From assembly GCA_947178195.1 (NCBI GenBank), contig CAMWXM010000079.1:1-11416 (forward strand): a stretch of 11,416 nucleotides of DNA, given 5' to 3'. This DNA is from an uncultured Ruminococcus sp. (GTDB lineage Bacteria; Bacillota; Clostridia; Oscillospirales; Ruminococcaceae). Positions 1-8,029 of this stretch are shown here, piece by piece; the first letter of the stretch is position 1; the number at the start of each line of letters is the position of its first letter. Position numbers and translations under genes: made by a program. The notes under the pieces were generated by a model, which saw only the letters and a program-made list of their open reading frames with translations, made no database searches and was not told the DNA's origin.

Positions 1-199
1 CTGCAATGCTATCTATAATTTTATCATACTATAATATTATAATACCACATTTTTTAACATTATTCAATATTTATTTTATGGTACGCTCAAAGCCTGCCTT
101 CACAGGAAATTTATTCTGAAATTCTATGAGAACAAGCTCGGAATCCTATATTTTTTTAAAAAAAATATCATGATTTTACAAAATACATTACAAATGTGA

Positions 200-228
200 T
201 ATACAGTGGAAAAAAATTATGATATAAT
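200..228 (+). promoter_or_regulatory. Sigma-A-type promoter of the GH10/CE1 xylanase gene
   Basis: A -35 box TATACA (four of six consensus bases) and a perfect -10 box TATAAT (223-228) are separated by 17 bases, so transcription should start near 235 and give an untranslated leader of about 50 bases. The bases to the left (1-199) hold no gene that I can support. They contain a T7A8 tract at 151-165, which might bend DNA or act as a distal AT-rich enhancer, and otherwise nothing recognisable. The promoter also decides the start of the next gene, because an in-frame GTG at 206 falls inside it. Confidence 0.7.
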
Positions 229-286
229 ACTACTAATTAAAGTCAGACAGATAAAAAATGATACAGCTGTAAGGAGGAGTTTTATA

Positions 287-3200
287 ATGAATTTTAAAAA
301 AATTGCGGCAGGACTTACTGCTGCAGTGTGCTGCGCAGGAATGATTTCATATATTCCTAAGCTCAGCAGCAAAACCTTTGCGGAATCTGCTGTTTATAAT
401 GATTTCGAGGTCAATTACGACGGCTGGTACGGAAATGCAGATACTGTAAAAATCATTGCCGAAAACGATAAGGGCTTTGGCGGTACAAGAGGAATGGTGG
501 TTTCGGGCCGTAGGTCGGCTTCGGACGGAGCAAGCTCATCTAAGGGATTTTACTTGTACGGCGGTGTGGAATATAGCTACAGCGTCAGGGTTTACAGCCG
601 TACAGATGAAAAATTCCGTATTTCGCTTTTGTGTATAGATTCGGAAACAGGCGAAGAAACAACAGTTCAGCTTGCTGAAAAAAATGTTACAGGCGGAGAA
701 TGGACGGAAATCTCAGCCGACTATATAGCACCTGAAAACAGCTGTGAATTTAAGCTTACAATCACTACCGACAGCGTAAATGATTTTAGCTTTGACGATG
801 TTAATATAACCTCTGAGCAAAGTGAGGACGTGGTTTATGCCGCAACCGCTGAAAAAGGCTTGAAAGACGAATTTGCGCCGTATTTCAGAGTGGGTAATAT
901 TTTAAACGGCGGAACAGTAAAAAATTCTGCAATTACCGCAAATATTATTAAGGACTACAATAGTATTGAATGTGAAAACGAATTTAAACCGGACTCAACA
1001 CTTGTTCAGTCACAGTGCAGCGGTACAAATATTGCAGTTTCCTTGAACAATGCGGCTGCCATCATGGACTTCTGCGCTCAGAATAATATTGCTGTGAGAG
1101 GTCATACCTTTGTATGGCACAGTCAGACTCCCGTATGGTTTTTTAAAGAAAATTTTAATGCAAATGGAAATTGGGTATCATCTTCTGTAATGGATCAGAG
1201 AATGGAAAGTTACATAAAAAATATGTTTGCGGCGATAAAACAACAGTACCCATCGGTAAATCTTTATGCATACGACGTTGCCAACGAATGTATCAGCGAT
1301 GATTCCAACAGAACCGCTAATTTTGGCGGTGCAAGAGAACCCGGTGATAACTATGCTGAAGGCGGTAAGTCTGGTTGGGTGCAGGTTTACGGAGATAACA
1401 GCTTTGTGGAAAAAGCTTTTACTTATGCAAGAAAATATGCTCCTGAGGGATGCGCTCTTTACTACAACGATTATAACGAATACTGGGATCACAAACGTGA
1501 CTGCATATACAATATGTGTAAAAACCTTTATCAGAAAGAACTTCTTGACGGTGTAGGAATGCAGTCCCACGTACCGGCTAACGCAACAGGTTTTGCCGGA
1601 ACAGACTCATATATCGAGGCTATGAAAAAATACCTTTCCATTGGCTGCGATGTTCAGGTAACAGAGCTTGATATATCTCTTGAAAATGGTAAGTACAGCT
1701 TACAGGAACAGGCTGACAAATATAAGGCAATCTTCCAAGCTGCTATGGATTGGAATAAAAATCCACAGTCTGACGGTCGTGTGACTCTTGTTGCAATCTG
1801 GGGTCCTAACGACGCTAATTCGTGGCTGAAGGAAGGGAGCAATGCTCTTCTTTACGATAAGGATAATCAGCCTAAAGCCGCTTATACAACCCTTACTTCT
1901 ATGATTCCTCAGTCGGAATGGGGAGACGGTAGCAACTATCAGAGTGGCGAAGTCAAGCCTATCGAACCAAACGAATACGGCTGGTATTTTGACGACGGAT
2001 TTGAAGGTGACCTCTGCGACTGGAACACAAGAGGTGCGACTGAAATAATGACAAGCGGTAAAACGGCTTATGTAGGTAACGAGGCTTTATTAGTACAAAA
2101 AAGAGAATCGGCATGGAACGGTGCGTCAAAATCACTGAATAAAAGAGCCTTTGAACCGGGCAAGGAATACAGCTTCAGCGCAAACGTTGTTTATTTTGAC
2201 GGCGACTCAACGGATAAATTTTACTTAAAGCTTCAGTATACCGATGGGGCAGGGGAGACCCAGTATTCCACAATAGCGGAAGCGACCGCAATAAAAGGCG
2301 AATGGGTACAGCTTGCAAATAAAAATTATAAGATACCTGATGACGCTTCGGATATGCAGATATATGTTGAAACTGCGGAAACTACTAATAATTTCTATAT
2401 TGACGAGGTTATCGGGGCAGTGGGCGGAACAAGTATACTTGGTGCAGGAGAATCCAAAAAAATTATTTTAGGTGATGTGAATTTTGACGGCAAATTAAAT
2501 GTGTTTGACTTTATACTTTTAAAAAGAGGTATAAAAAACGGTTTTGAAAGCAAGGCTCAGGCAATTGCAGCGGACGTTGATCAGAGTACCACTATAGATA
2601 CGGCAGACGTTGAATATATTCAGCAATTTCTCACAAAGAAAATAAGTGAATTTCCAGTATGTATTCCGCCAATGCCTCCTGTAGCTGAAATGCGAACAAT
2701 GTCGGAATATACTCCCATAGTTCAGAAAAACGTTACCGAGTTTGAAACTGCCGATTCCAAACAAGAAAAAGCCGAAGTTCAGTATGGCACGGTAAAATCA
2801 GGAACATATTACTCCACAACATGCAAACGTGATAAGCCTTATAATATTCTGCTTCCTGCAAACTATTCGCAGGACAAGAAATATCCTGTACTTTACGTTC
2901 TTCATGGTTATTGGGAGAACCAGGACAGAATGATCATAAAAGGCAACGATACTATGTATACACGTCAGATCATCGGAAACGCTATTGCTGAAGGTGCGGC
3001 TGAAGATATGATAGTCGTATTCCCATACGTTTATTCTAGCGCAACTCAGGACAGCTGTACAGCTATGGACGATGAAAACAATGCAGCATACGACAACTTT
3101 ATAAACGACCTTACAAAAGACCTTATGCCTTATATAGAACAAACTTACAGCGTTAAGACAGGAAGAGAAAATACTGCTATTACAGGCTTTTCCATGGGCG

Positions 3201-3505
3201 GCAGAGAGGCTCTCCTTATAGGTATGCAGCGTGCCGACTTGTTCGGATATGTAGGAGCAATATGTCCAGCACCCGGAGTAACAGGAAGCTTTAAGTGGGA
3301 TTCTGAAAAAGAAGCTCCGTCACTTCTGTTTATTACGGCTGGTAGCAATGATACTGTTGTTTATGATAATCCTAAAAATTACCATGATAATTTTACAAAG
3401 AACGATGTTCCTCATATCTGGCACTATGTCAACGGTGGATATCACGGCGATAACAGTATTCATGCGCACATTTATAACTTTGTAAGAGCCGTTTTTAAGG
3501 CATAA
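287..3505 (+). CDS. Secreted cellulosomal xylanase-esterase: CBM22-like, GH10, CBM22, dockerin, CE1
   Basis: This is a bifunctional extracellular enzyme of 1072 residues. The start is the ATG after AAGGAGG at 271-277; an upstream in-frame GTG lies inside the promoter. Visible parts in order: a signal peptide (1-32, possible cleavage TFA/ES); a CBM22-like xylan-binding module (about 36-176); a GH10 endo-beta-1,4-xylanase (about 188-540) with acid/base E334 in YDVANE and nucleophile E460 in TELD; a second CBM22 (about 562-715); a type I dockerin (about 727-790) with a good first calcium loop GDVNFDGKLNVFD and a less canonical second loop; and a C-terminal CE1 esterase (about 832-1072). The CE1 has nucleophile S969 in GFSMGG, probable D1022 in GSND and H1053 in GGYHG. 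In such CE1 domains the substrate is usually a feruloyl or acetyl ester on xylan; which one applies cannot be read here. The dockerin should tether the enzyme to a scaffoldin. The next gene is a partner xylanase. Confidence 0.95.
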   Translation: MNFKKIAAGLTAAVCCAGMISYIPKLSSKTFAESAVYNDFEVNYDGWYGNADTVKIIAENDKGFGGTRGMVVSGRRSASDGASSSKGFYLYGGVEYSYSVRVYSRTDEKFRISLLCIDSETGEETTVQLAEKNVTGGEWTEISADYIAPENSCEFKLTITTDSVNDFSFDDVNITSEQSEDVVYAATAEKGLKDEFAPYFRVGNILNGGTVKNSAITANIIKDYNSIECENEFKPDSTLVQSQCSGTNIAVSLNNAAAIMDFCAQNNIAVRGHTFVWHSQTPVWFFKENFNANGNWVSSSVMDQRMESYIKNMFAAIKQQYPSVNLYAYDVANECISDDSNRTANFGGAREPGDNYAEGGKSGWVQVYGDNSFVEKAFTYARKYAPEGCALYYNDYNEYWDHKRDCIYNMCKNLYQKELLDGVGMQSHVPANATGFAGTDSYIEAMKKYLSIGCDVQVTELDISLENGKYSLQEQADKYKAIFQAAMDWNKNPQSDGRVTLVAIWGPNDANSWLKEGSNALLYDKDNQPKAAYTTLTSMIPQSEWGDGSNYQSGEVKPIEPNEYGWYFDDGFEGDLCDWNTRGATEIMTSGKTAYVGNEALLVQKRESAWNGASKSLNKRAFEPGKEYSFSANVVYFDGDSTDKFYLKLQYTDGAGETQYSTIAEATAIKGEWVQLANKNYKIPDDASDMQIYVETAETTNNFYIDEVIGAVGGTSILGAGESKKIILGDVNFDGKLNVFDFILLKRGIKNGFESKAQAIAADVDQSTTIDTADVEYIQQFLTKKISEFPVCIPPMPPVAEMRTMSEYTPIVQKNVTEFETADSKQEKAEVQYGTVKSGTYYSTTCKRDKPYNILLPANYSQDKKYPVLYVLHGYWENQDRMIIKGNDTMYTRQIIGNAIAEGAAEDMIVVFPYVYSSATQDSCTAMDDENNAAYDNFINDLTKDLMPYIEQTYSVKTGRENTAITGFSMGGREALLIGMQRADLFGYVGAICPAPGVTGSFKWDSEKEAPSLLFITAGSNDTVVYDNPKNYHDNFTKNDVPHIWHYVNGGYHGDNSIHAHIYNFVRAVFKA
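1970..2540 (+). repeat. CBM22-dockerin cassette, copy A
   Basis: This segment aligns without any gap to copy B, 2976 bases downstream. Over the core 2216-2530 there are 12 base differences in 315 and all are synonymous, so the encoded 105 residues are identical. Before 2216 (N-terminal half of the CBM22) and after 2530 (second half of the dockerin) the two copies differ at many amino acids. The block covers the C-terminal half of the CBM22 and the first dockerin calcium loop. Confidence 0.95.
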
Positions 3506-3550
3506 TAACTATAATATGTTTATATAACTTTTGGAAATATAGTAAAACCA

Positions 3551-3597
3551 GGGCCTTGACTTATTAATCAGAATTGTTGTCAAGGCTGAGGTTTTTT
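3551..3597 (+). terminator. Intrinsic terminator or attenuator between the two xylanase genes
   Basis: An 8-bp perfect stem GCCTTGAC (3553-3560) / GTCAAGGC (3579-3586), extendable by one G-T pair, has an 18-base loop and is followed by a run of six T (3592-3597). The T run touches the AGGAGG ribosome binding site of the next gene, so there is no room for a promoter between hairpin and gene. It may end transcription of the upstream gene partly and act as a leader attenuator for the downstream gene. Confidence 0.75.
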
Positions 3598-3616
3598 AGG
3601 AGGTAGTGGATTAAAA

Positions 3617-6600
3617 ATGAATAGAATAGTAAATAAGATTTCTGCGGCAGTAACCGCAGCGGCAATGCTATTGGGAGTCGGAACAGTACTTCCAGAGAAG
3701 AAGGTCGAAGCGGCAAGCACAGCAGTTGTTGATATCTCAAAGGAATATCAGACTATCCGTGGCTTTGGCGGTATCAATCACCCTGAATGGACAATGGACA
3801 AAGGCGGTGATCTGACTGCGGCTCAGAGACAAAAAGCTTTTGGAAACGGAACAGATGAACTCGGACTCACTATACTGCGTGTGTTCGTAAATCCCGACAA
3901 GACTCAGTGGAATAAGGCTCTTCCGACGGCACAGGCTGCGACAAAAATGGGTGTTACTATTTTTGCGTCGCCGTGGGAACCGCCTGCAAATCTTGCAGAA
4001 TCAGGGGGAAGCAATGGTAAGTTGCATCTTCCGAAATCAAATTATGCCGCTTATGCACAGCACCTTAATGATTTCGGTACTTACATGAAAAATAATGGTG
4101 TTGACCTTTATTCAATATCAGTTCAGAACGAGCCTGACTATGCTTCCGAATGGACCTACTGGTCAACAGATGAAACTACCGATTTTATTGCAAACTATGG
4201 AGATAAGATAACAAGTACAAGACTTATGTCACCAGAGTCTTTCCAGTATGCTCCTGAAAATGCTTCATGGGTAGCAGACGGCGGAAAGAAATTTTACAAA
4301 AAGATACTTAATAACAGTAAAGCTATGGCAAACTGTGATTTATTTGGTACTCATATGTACGGTACTACAAGGGAATGGATGGATTATCCTGAACTTGAAA
4401 ATTCGGGTAAAGAAATCTGGATGACAGAAGTTTATGTTCCAAACAGCGATGCCGATTCTGCTAACCGCTATCCCGAAGCTATACAGGTAGCGGAAAATAT
4501 ACATAATGCTATGGTCGTAGGAAACATGAGCGCATATACATGGTGGTATATCCGCAGAAGCTATGGTCTTATGACCGAGGACGGCAATATCAGTAAGCGT
4601 GGTTACTGTATGGCGCAGTATTCAAAATATGTACGTCCTGGTTCAGTACGTGTTGATGTAACTGAACAACCAAACAAAGATGTTTATGTTTCAGCATATA
4701 AAGACGGCGATAAGGTGACTATTGTAGCAGTAAACAAAGGCACCGAAGGATATTCGCAGGAATTTTCATTAAGTGGTGAGAGCATTTCAAATGTTGATCG
4801 TTACAGAACCTCGGCTAATGAAAATCTTGCTCAGACATTGAATCTTGAATATAATGGCGACAGCTTTTTTGCACAGCTTCCGGCAGAAAGCGTATCCACT
4901 TTTGTGGTGTCTCTTTCAGACGAACCGGAAAAACCTGTTGAACCAAACGAATATGGTTGGTATTTTGCAGACGGCTTTGAAGGCGACCTCTGCGACTGGG
5001 ACGCAAGAGGTGCAGCTGAAATAATAACAAGCGGCAGAACATCTTATGTAGGCAGCGAATCCTTGCTTGTCCAGAACAGAACAGCATCATGGAACGGTGC
5101 GTCAAAAAAATTAAATCCGAAAGCTTTTGTTTCGGGTACGGAATACAGCTTCAGCGCAAACGTTATGTATTTTGACGGCGACTCAACGAATAAATTTTAC
5201 TTGAAGCTCCAGTATACCGACGGGGCAGGAGAGACCCAGTATTCCACAATAGCGGAAGCCACTGCAATAAAAGGCGAATGGGTACAACTTGCAAATAAAA
5301 ATTATAAGATCCCTGATGACGCTTCGGATATGCAGATATATGTTGAAACTGCGGAAACTACCAATAATTTCTATATTGACGAGGTTATCGGGGCAGTGGG
5401 CGGAACAAGTATACTTGGCGCAGGAGAATCCAAAAAAATTATTTTAGGCGATGTGAATTTTGATGGCAAATTAAATGTGTTTGACTTTATACTTTTAAAA
5501 AGAGGTATGAAAAACGGCTTTGACAGCAAAGCAGCAGAAATTGCTGCAGACGTTGATCAGAATACTGCTGTTGAGGCAGACGATGCATTATACCTTCAGC
5601 AGTTCCTTACAAAGAAAATTACCAAATTCCCTATTGTAGAACCAGTAATCCCACCGATTGATACGGCAGCTATGGAAAAGCTTTTCTCTGGTATCACTTA
5701 TAATTCCAGCTACAAAAAGGAAGGCGATAACAATCCGCTTTATACACAGCGTTACGGCGCAGACCCCGGTGTTATGGAGTATAATGGCAGAGTTTATGTT
5801 TACATGACCAATGATATCTATGAGTATAACAGCGATGGCAGTATTGGTGAAAACACTTTTTCAAAAATCAATCAGATCAACTGTATTTCTTCCGACGATA
5901 TGGTAAACTGGACCGACCATGGTATTATAAATGTTGCAGGTTCTAACGGTGTCGCAAAATGGGCGAATAATTCATGGGCGCCTTGTGCAGCTCATAAAAA
6001 AATAAATGGCAAGGAAAAATTTTTCCTCTATTTCTGTAACAACGCAAGCAGTATTGGCGTTCTTACTTCAGACAGTCCTACCGGACCATGGAAGGATGAA
6101 CTTGGAGGGGCTATTGTTACAAAATCTACACCGAATTGTGCAGATGTTGCGTGGTTGTTCGACCCGGCTGTAATGGTTGATGATGATGGTACAGGTTACC
6201 TTGCTTTCGGTGGTGGTAATCCAAACAATGAATGGGCACATCCAAAAACTGCTCGTATCGCAAAGCTTTCTGATGATATGTTAAGTCTGGACGGTACTCC
6301 TGTAACGATTGACGCTCCATACCTCTTTGAGGACGGCGGAATCAATAAAATCGGCGACAAGTATTACTACACATATTGCTCAAACTTCAATACAGATGGT
6401 AATCCCTATGGTCTTAACGGCGCTGCCATTCAGTATATGGTAAGCGATAATCCTCTTGGACCATACACCTATGGTGGTCAGATGTTCAAGAGCCCCGGCG
6501 ATTATATAGGCGGCGAATACGGCGGTAACTGGGGAAATAACCATCATTCAATAGTTACTTTTAACGGTCAGAATTATCTTTTCTATCACGCTCGTACTGT

Positions 6601-7075
6601 AAAGAATGCACTTGGAATTAAAGGCGATTACAGAAGTCCGCAGGTTGATAAAATAACCGTAAACGGTACTGCTCTTTCAGCTACAGGTACTATGACAGGA
6701 GTCGAACAACTTAAAACAGTAAACCCATATCAGACAATTCAAGCTGAAAATATGTCAAATCAGTCAAATGGAATTTCAGTAAGCGGTCTTGGCAATACTA
6801 CTGTTTCAGGTTCAAAGGGTGACTGGATTAAGATCAGCGGCGTTAATATAAGCAACGGCGTTAAGAATATTACAGTAAAAGCTTCTTCTAAAAATGGTGC
6901 GGCTATTAAAGTATGCACAAAGAGTCCTACAGGAACTGCAATAGGATATGTTGAAGTTCCTGCTGGCGGACAGATGGAAGAAATTACTGTTCCTGTAGAC
7001 AGCATAAGCGGTGAGCAGGATCTGTATTTCCTGTTCAGTGATGAATTAGAATTTGATTATTGGTATTTTTCGTGA
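3617..7075 (+). CDS. Secreted cellulosomal xylanase-arabinofuranosidase: GH30_8, CBM22, dockerin, GH43, CBM6
   Basis: This is a second bifunctional extracellular enzyme, 1152 residues, started at an ATG 13 bases after AGGAGG. Parts in order: a signal peptide (1 to about 32, VEA/AS); GH30 (about 35-436) with acid/base E172 in SVQNEP and nucleophile E271 in WMTEVYV; a CBM22 (about 444-597); a type I dockerin (about 609-672); GH43 (about 690-1030) with base D716 in RYGADPG, pKa-modulating D849 in WLFDPAV and acid E905 in FEDGG; and a C-terminal CBM6 (about 1037-1152, starting QTIQAENMS). The GH30 part has WWYIRRSYG (309-317), typical of subfamily 8, whose members cut xylan next to methyl-glucuronate held by an arginine. 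The GH43 part resembles the XynD-like arabinoxylan arabinofuranohydrolases (subfamily 29). The dockerin sits between two catalytic domains. Substrate details are family knowledge, not proven here. It probably shares transcription with the upstream gene by readthrough. Confidence 0.95.
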   Translation: MNRIVNKISAAVTAAAMLLGVGTVLPEKKVEAASTAVVDISKEYQTIRGFGGINHPEWTMDKGGDLTAAQRQKAFGNGTDELGLTILRVFVNPDKTQWNKALPTAQAATKMGVTIFASPWEPPANLAESGGSNGKLHLPKSNYAAYAQHLNDFGTYMKNNGVDLYSISVQNEPDYASEWTYWSTDETTDFIANYGDKITSTRLMSPESFQYAPENASWVADGGKKFYKKILNNSKAMANCDLFGTHMYGTTREWMDYPELENSGKEIWMTEVYVPNSDADSANRYPEAIQVAENIHNAMVVGNMSAYTWWYIRRSYGLMTEDGNISKRGYCMAQYSKYVRPGSVRVDVTEQPNKDVYVSAYKDGDKVTIVAVNKGTEGYSQEFSLSGESISNVDRYRTSANENLAQTLNLEYNGDSFFAQLPAESVSTFVVSLSDEPEKPVEPNEYGWYFADGFEGDLCDWDARGAAEIITSGRTSYVGSESLLVQNRTASWNGASKKLNPKAFVSGTEYSFSANVMYFDGDSTNKFYLKLQYTDGAGETQYSTIAEATAIKGEWVQLANKNYKIPDDASDMQIYVETAETTNNFYIDEVIGAVGGTSILGAGESKKIILGDVNFDGKLNVFDFILLKRGMKNGFDSKAAEIAADVDQNTAVEADDALYLQQFLTKKITKFPIVEPVIPPIDTAAMEKLFSGITYNSSYKKEGDNNPLYTQRYGADPGVMEYNGRVYVYMTNDIYEYNSDGSIGENTFSKINQINCISSDDMVNWTDHGIINVAGSNGVAKWANNSWAPCAAHKKINGKEKFFLYFCNNASSIGVLTSDSPTGPWKDELGGAIVTKSTPNCADVAWLFDPAVMVDDDGTGYLAFGGGNPNNEWAHPKTARIAKLSDDMLSLDGTPVTIDAPYLFEDGGINKIGDKYYYTYCSNFNTDGNPYGLNGAAIQYMVSDNPLGPYTYGGQMFKSPGDYIGGEYGGNWGNNHHSIVTFNGQNYLFYHARTVKNALGIKGDYRSPQVDKITVNGTALSATGTMTGVEQLKTVNPYQTIQAENMSNQSNGISVSGLGNTTVSGSKGDWIKISGVNISNGVKNITVKASSKNGAAIKVCTKSPTGTAIGYVEVPAGGQMEEITVPVDSISGEQDLYFLFSDELEFDYWYFS
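4946..5516 (+). repeat. CBM22-dockerin cassette, copy B
   Basis: This is the counterpart of copy A at a constant offset of 2976 bases. The near-identical core is 5192-5506. Differences inside the core are third-position changes only (for example GGT to GGC, CAG to CAA). On both sides of the core, amino-acid differences become frequent at once. Confidence 0.95.
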
Positions 7076-7099
7076 TTTGAATAATTTTTAATAATTCTG

Positions 7100-7164
7100 A
7101 AGCTTATGGCAGCGCTGCATTTAATGGTAGGCGTTTCTGATGTGGCGCTGTCTTAACTTAGCTT
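7100..7164 (+). other. Weak imperfect stem-loop after the GH30/GH43 gene
   Basis: GGCAGCGCT (7108-7116) can pair with GGCGCTGTC (7144-7152) with two wobble pairs, and the flanks AAGCT (7100-7104) and AGCTT (7160-7164) can add an outer stem. There is no T run, so it is not a standard terminator. It may be a decayed terminator or only chance. Confidence 0.3.
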
Positions 7165-7189
7165 ACGGCACAATATGCCTGAAAGCTGC

Positions 7190-7309
7190 TATAGCGATCC
7201 AATAAAAGTTTGAACTACAGCGGTATTTGTTCTCAAGTTATGGCTTTACCCTGATGAGAATGATCTTGCTCTTGCCGCTTGCAGAACAAACTTTTATTGG
7301 ATCGCTATA
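7190..7309. mobile_element. MITE-like 120-bp palindromic element flanked by TA
   Basis: Two 23-base arms (7190-7212 and 7287-7309) are perfect reverse complements; the left arm begins TATAGCGATCCAATAAAAG. The 74 bases between them continue to pair in part: CTACAGCGG (7215-7223) with CCGCTTGCAG (7275-7284), one bulge and one mismatch, and TTCTCA (7230-7235) with TGAGAA (7255-7260). Both outer ends are TA, so a 116-bp element at 7192-7307 with a duplicated TA target would fit IS630/mariner-type miniature elements. No open reading frame is present. As RNA it would form one long hairpin and may end transcription from the xylanase genes. A structured RNA gene or a long terminator are the alternatives. 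Confidence 0.65.
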
Positions 7310-7443
7310 TTTTATAAGCAATTGATACTGCTTTGCCTTTTTATAAAAATGAAATGAAATCCAAGAAAACAAGAGAAATAGAGAAAAACAAAGAGAAAAC
7401 GAGCGTAACAGGGATATAAATTAAAAAATCGGGATATTCGGTC
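7310..7443. other. Non-coding, purine-rich spacer before the ribosomal promoter
   Basis: No gene is visible here. The part from about 7350 to 7405 is almost all A and G on the plus strand. Two short GGGATAT copies occur at about 7411 and 7430. I see no function. Confidence 0.4.
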
Positions 7444-7472
7444 TTGACAAGCTGTTTTTAATTTGATATAAT
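7444..7472 (+). promoter_or_regulatory. Full-consensus promoter of the rplM-rpsI operon
   Basis: TTGACA (7444-7449) and TATAAT (7467-7472) are both perfect and separated by exactly 17 bases. Such a strong promoter suits a ribosomal protein operon. Transcription should start near 7479, leaving a leader of about 100 bases before the rplM start codon. Confidence 0.92.
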
Positions 7473-7484
7473 ATTATTCGTAAT

Positions 7485-7554
7485 GTCAGAAGCATAGCAT
7501 ATCTTGCGAATGTTATCGCAAAAAACCGAAATGACCCATTCGGTTGAAGCTGAC
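7485..7554 (+). promoter_or_regulatory. Structured rplM leader RNA, likely L13 autoregulatory leader
   Basis: The leader can fold into a three-way junction. The closing stem is GTCAG (7485-7489) with CTGAC (7550-7554). Arm one is TTGCGA (7504-7509) with TCGCAA (7516-7521), six-base loop. Arm two is AACCGAA (7524-7530) with TTCGGTT (7539-7545), eight-base loop. A leader in front of rplM is known in Firmicutes as the L13 leader, through which free L13 is thought to repress its own operon. That this one belongs to that family is inferred from place and fold, not from a model match. Confidence 0.6.
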
Positions 7555-7581
7555 AAAAATAAAATTATGGAGGATATTTAT

Positions 7582-8010
7582 ATGTCAACTTATATGCCAA
7601 AGCCTGCTGAAATAAGCCGTAAATGGTATGTTTTAGACGCAGCAGGAAAACCGCTGGGACGTGTGGCAGCTCAGGCAGCTCACATTTTAAGAGGTAAACA
7701 TAAACCGACTTTCGTTCCGCATGTGGATTGCGGAGATCACGTAATTATCATTAACTGTGAAAAGGCTGTATTAACAGGTAAGAAGCTTGAAAATAAAAAA
7801 TATTACTGGCATACAGGCTGGATCGGCGGTCTGAAATCAGTATCTTACAAAGAATTAATGGAAACAAAACCGGAAAAGGCTATGATGATCGCTGTAAACG
7901 GAATGCTTCCGAATAATACACAGGGCAGAAATCAGTTAAAGCGTCTCAGAACTTACAGAGATGCAGCGCATAAGCATGAGGCTCAGAAGCCTGAAGCTTA
8001 TACATTATAA
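7582..8010 (+). CDS. rplM: 50S ribosomal protein L13
   Basis: The product, 142 residues, is the usual size of bacterial L13, an early-assembling protein of the large ribosomal subunit that binds 23S rRNA. Family hallmarks are visible: RKWYVLDAAGKPLGRVA near the start, ILRGKHKPTF, the VINCEKA-like segment HVIIINCEKAVLTGKK, and the NGMLPNNTQGR segment followed by LRTYRDAAHKHEAQKP. The start is the ATG eight bases after GGAGG (7569-7573); an in-frame TTG at 7504 lies inside a stem of the leader RNA and has no binding site. It is the first gene of an operon with rpsI, the arrangement usual in bacteria. Confidence 0.98.
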   Translation: MSTYMPKPAEISRKWYVLDAAGKPLGRVAAQAAHILRGKHKPTFVPHVDCGDHVIIINCEKAVLTGKKLENKKYYWHTGWIGGLKSVSYKELMETKPEKAMMIAVNGMLPNNTQGRNQLKRLRTYRDAAHKHEAQKPEAYTL

Positions 8011-8029
8011 TTTAAGGAGGCGACTTTAA

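Noticed and set aside
206..286. Upstream GTG start that would add 27 residues to the GH10 protein
   Set aside because: It overlaps the promoter, has no binding site, and would bury the signal peptide; ATG 287 has AAGGAGG and gives a normal signal peptide.
7350..7410. Purine-rich tract as a triplex or regulatory element
   Set aside because: No mirror symmetry or repeat unit was seen; likely low-complexity spacer.
7504..7581. TTG start that would extend L13 by 26 residues
   Set aside because: It lies in a stem of the leader RNA; ATG 7582 has GGAGG and gives the standard 142-residue L13.
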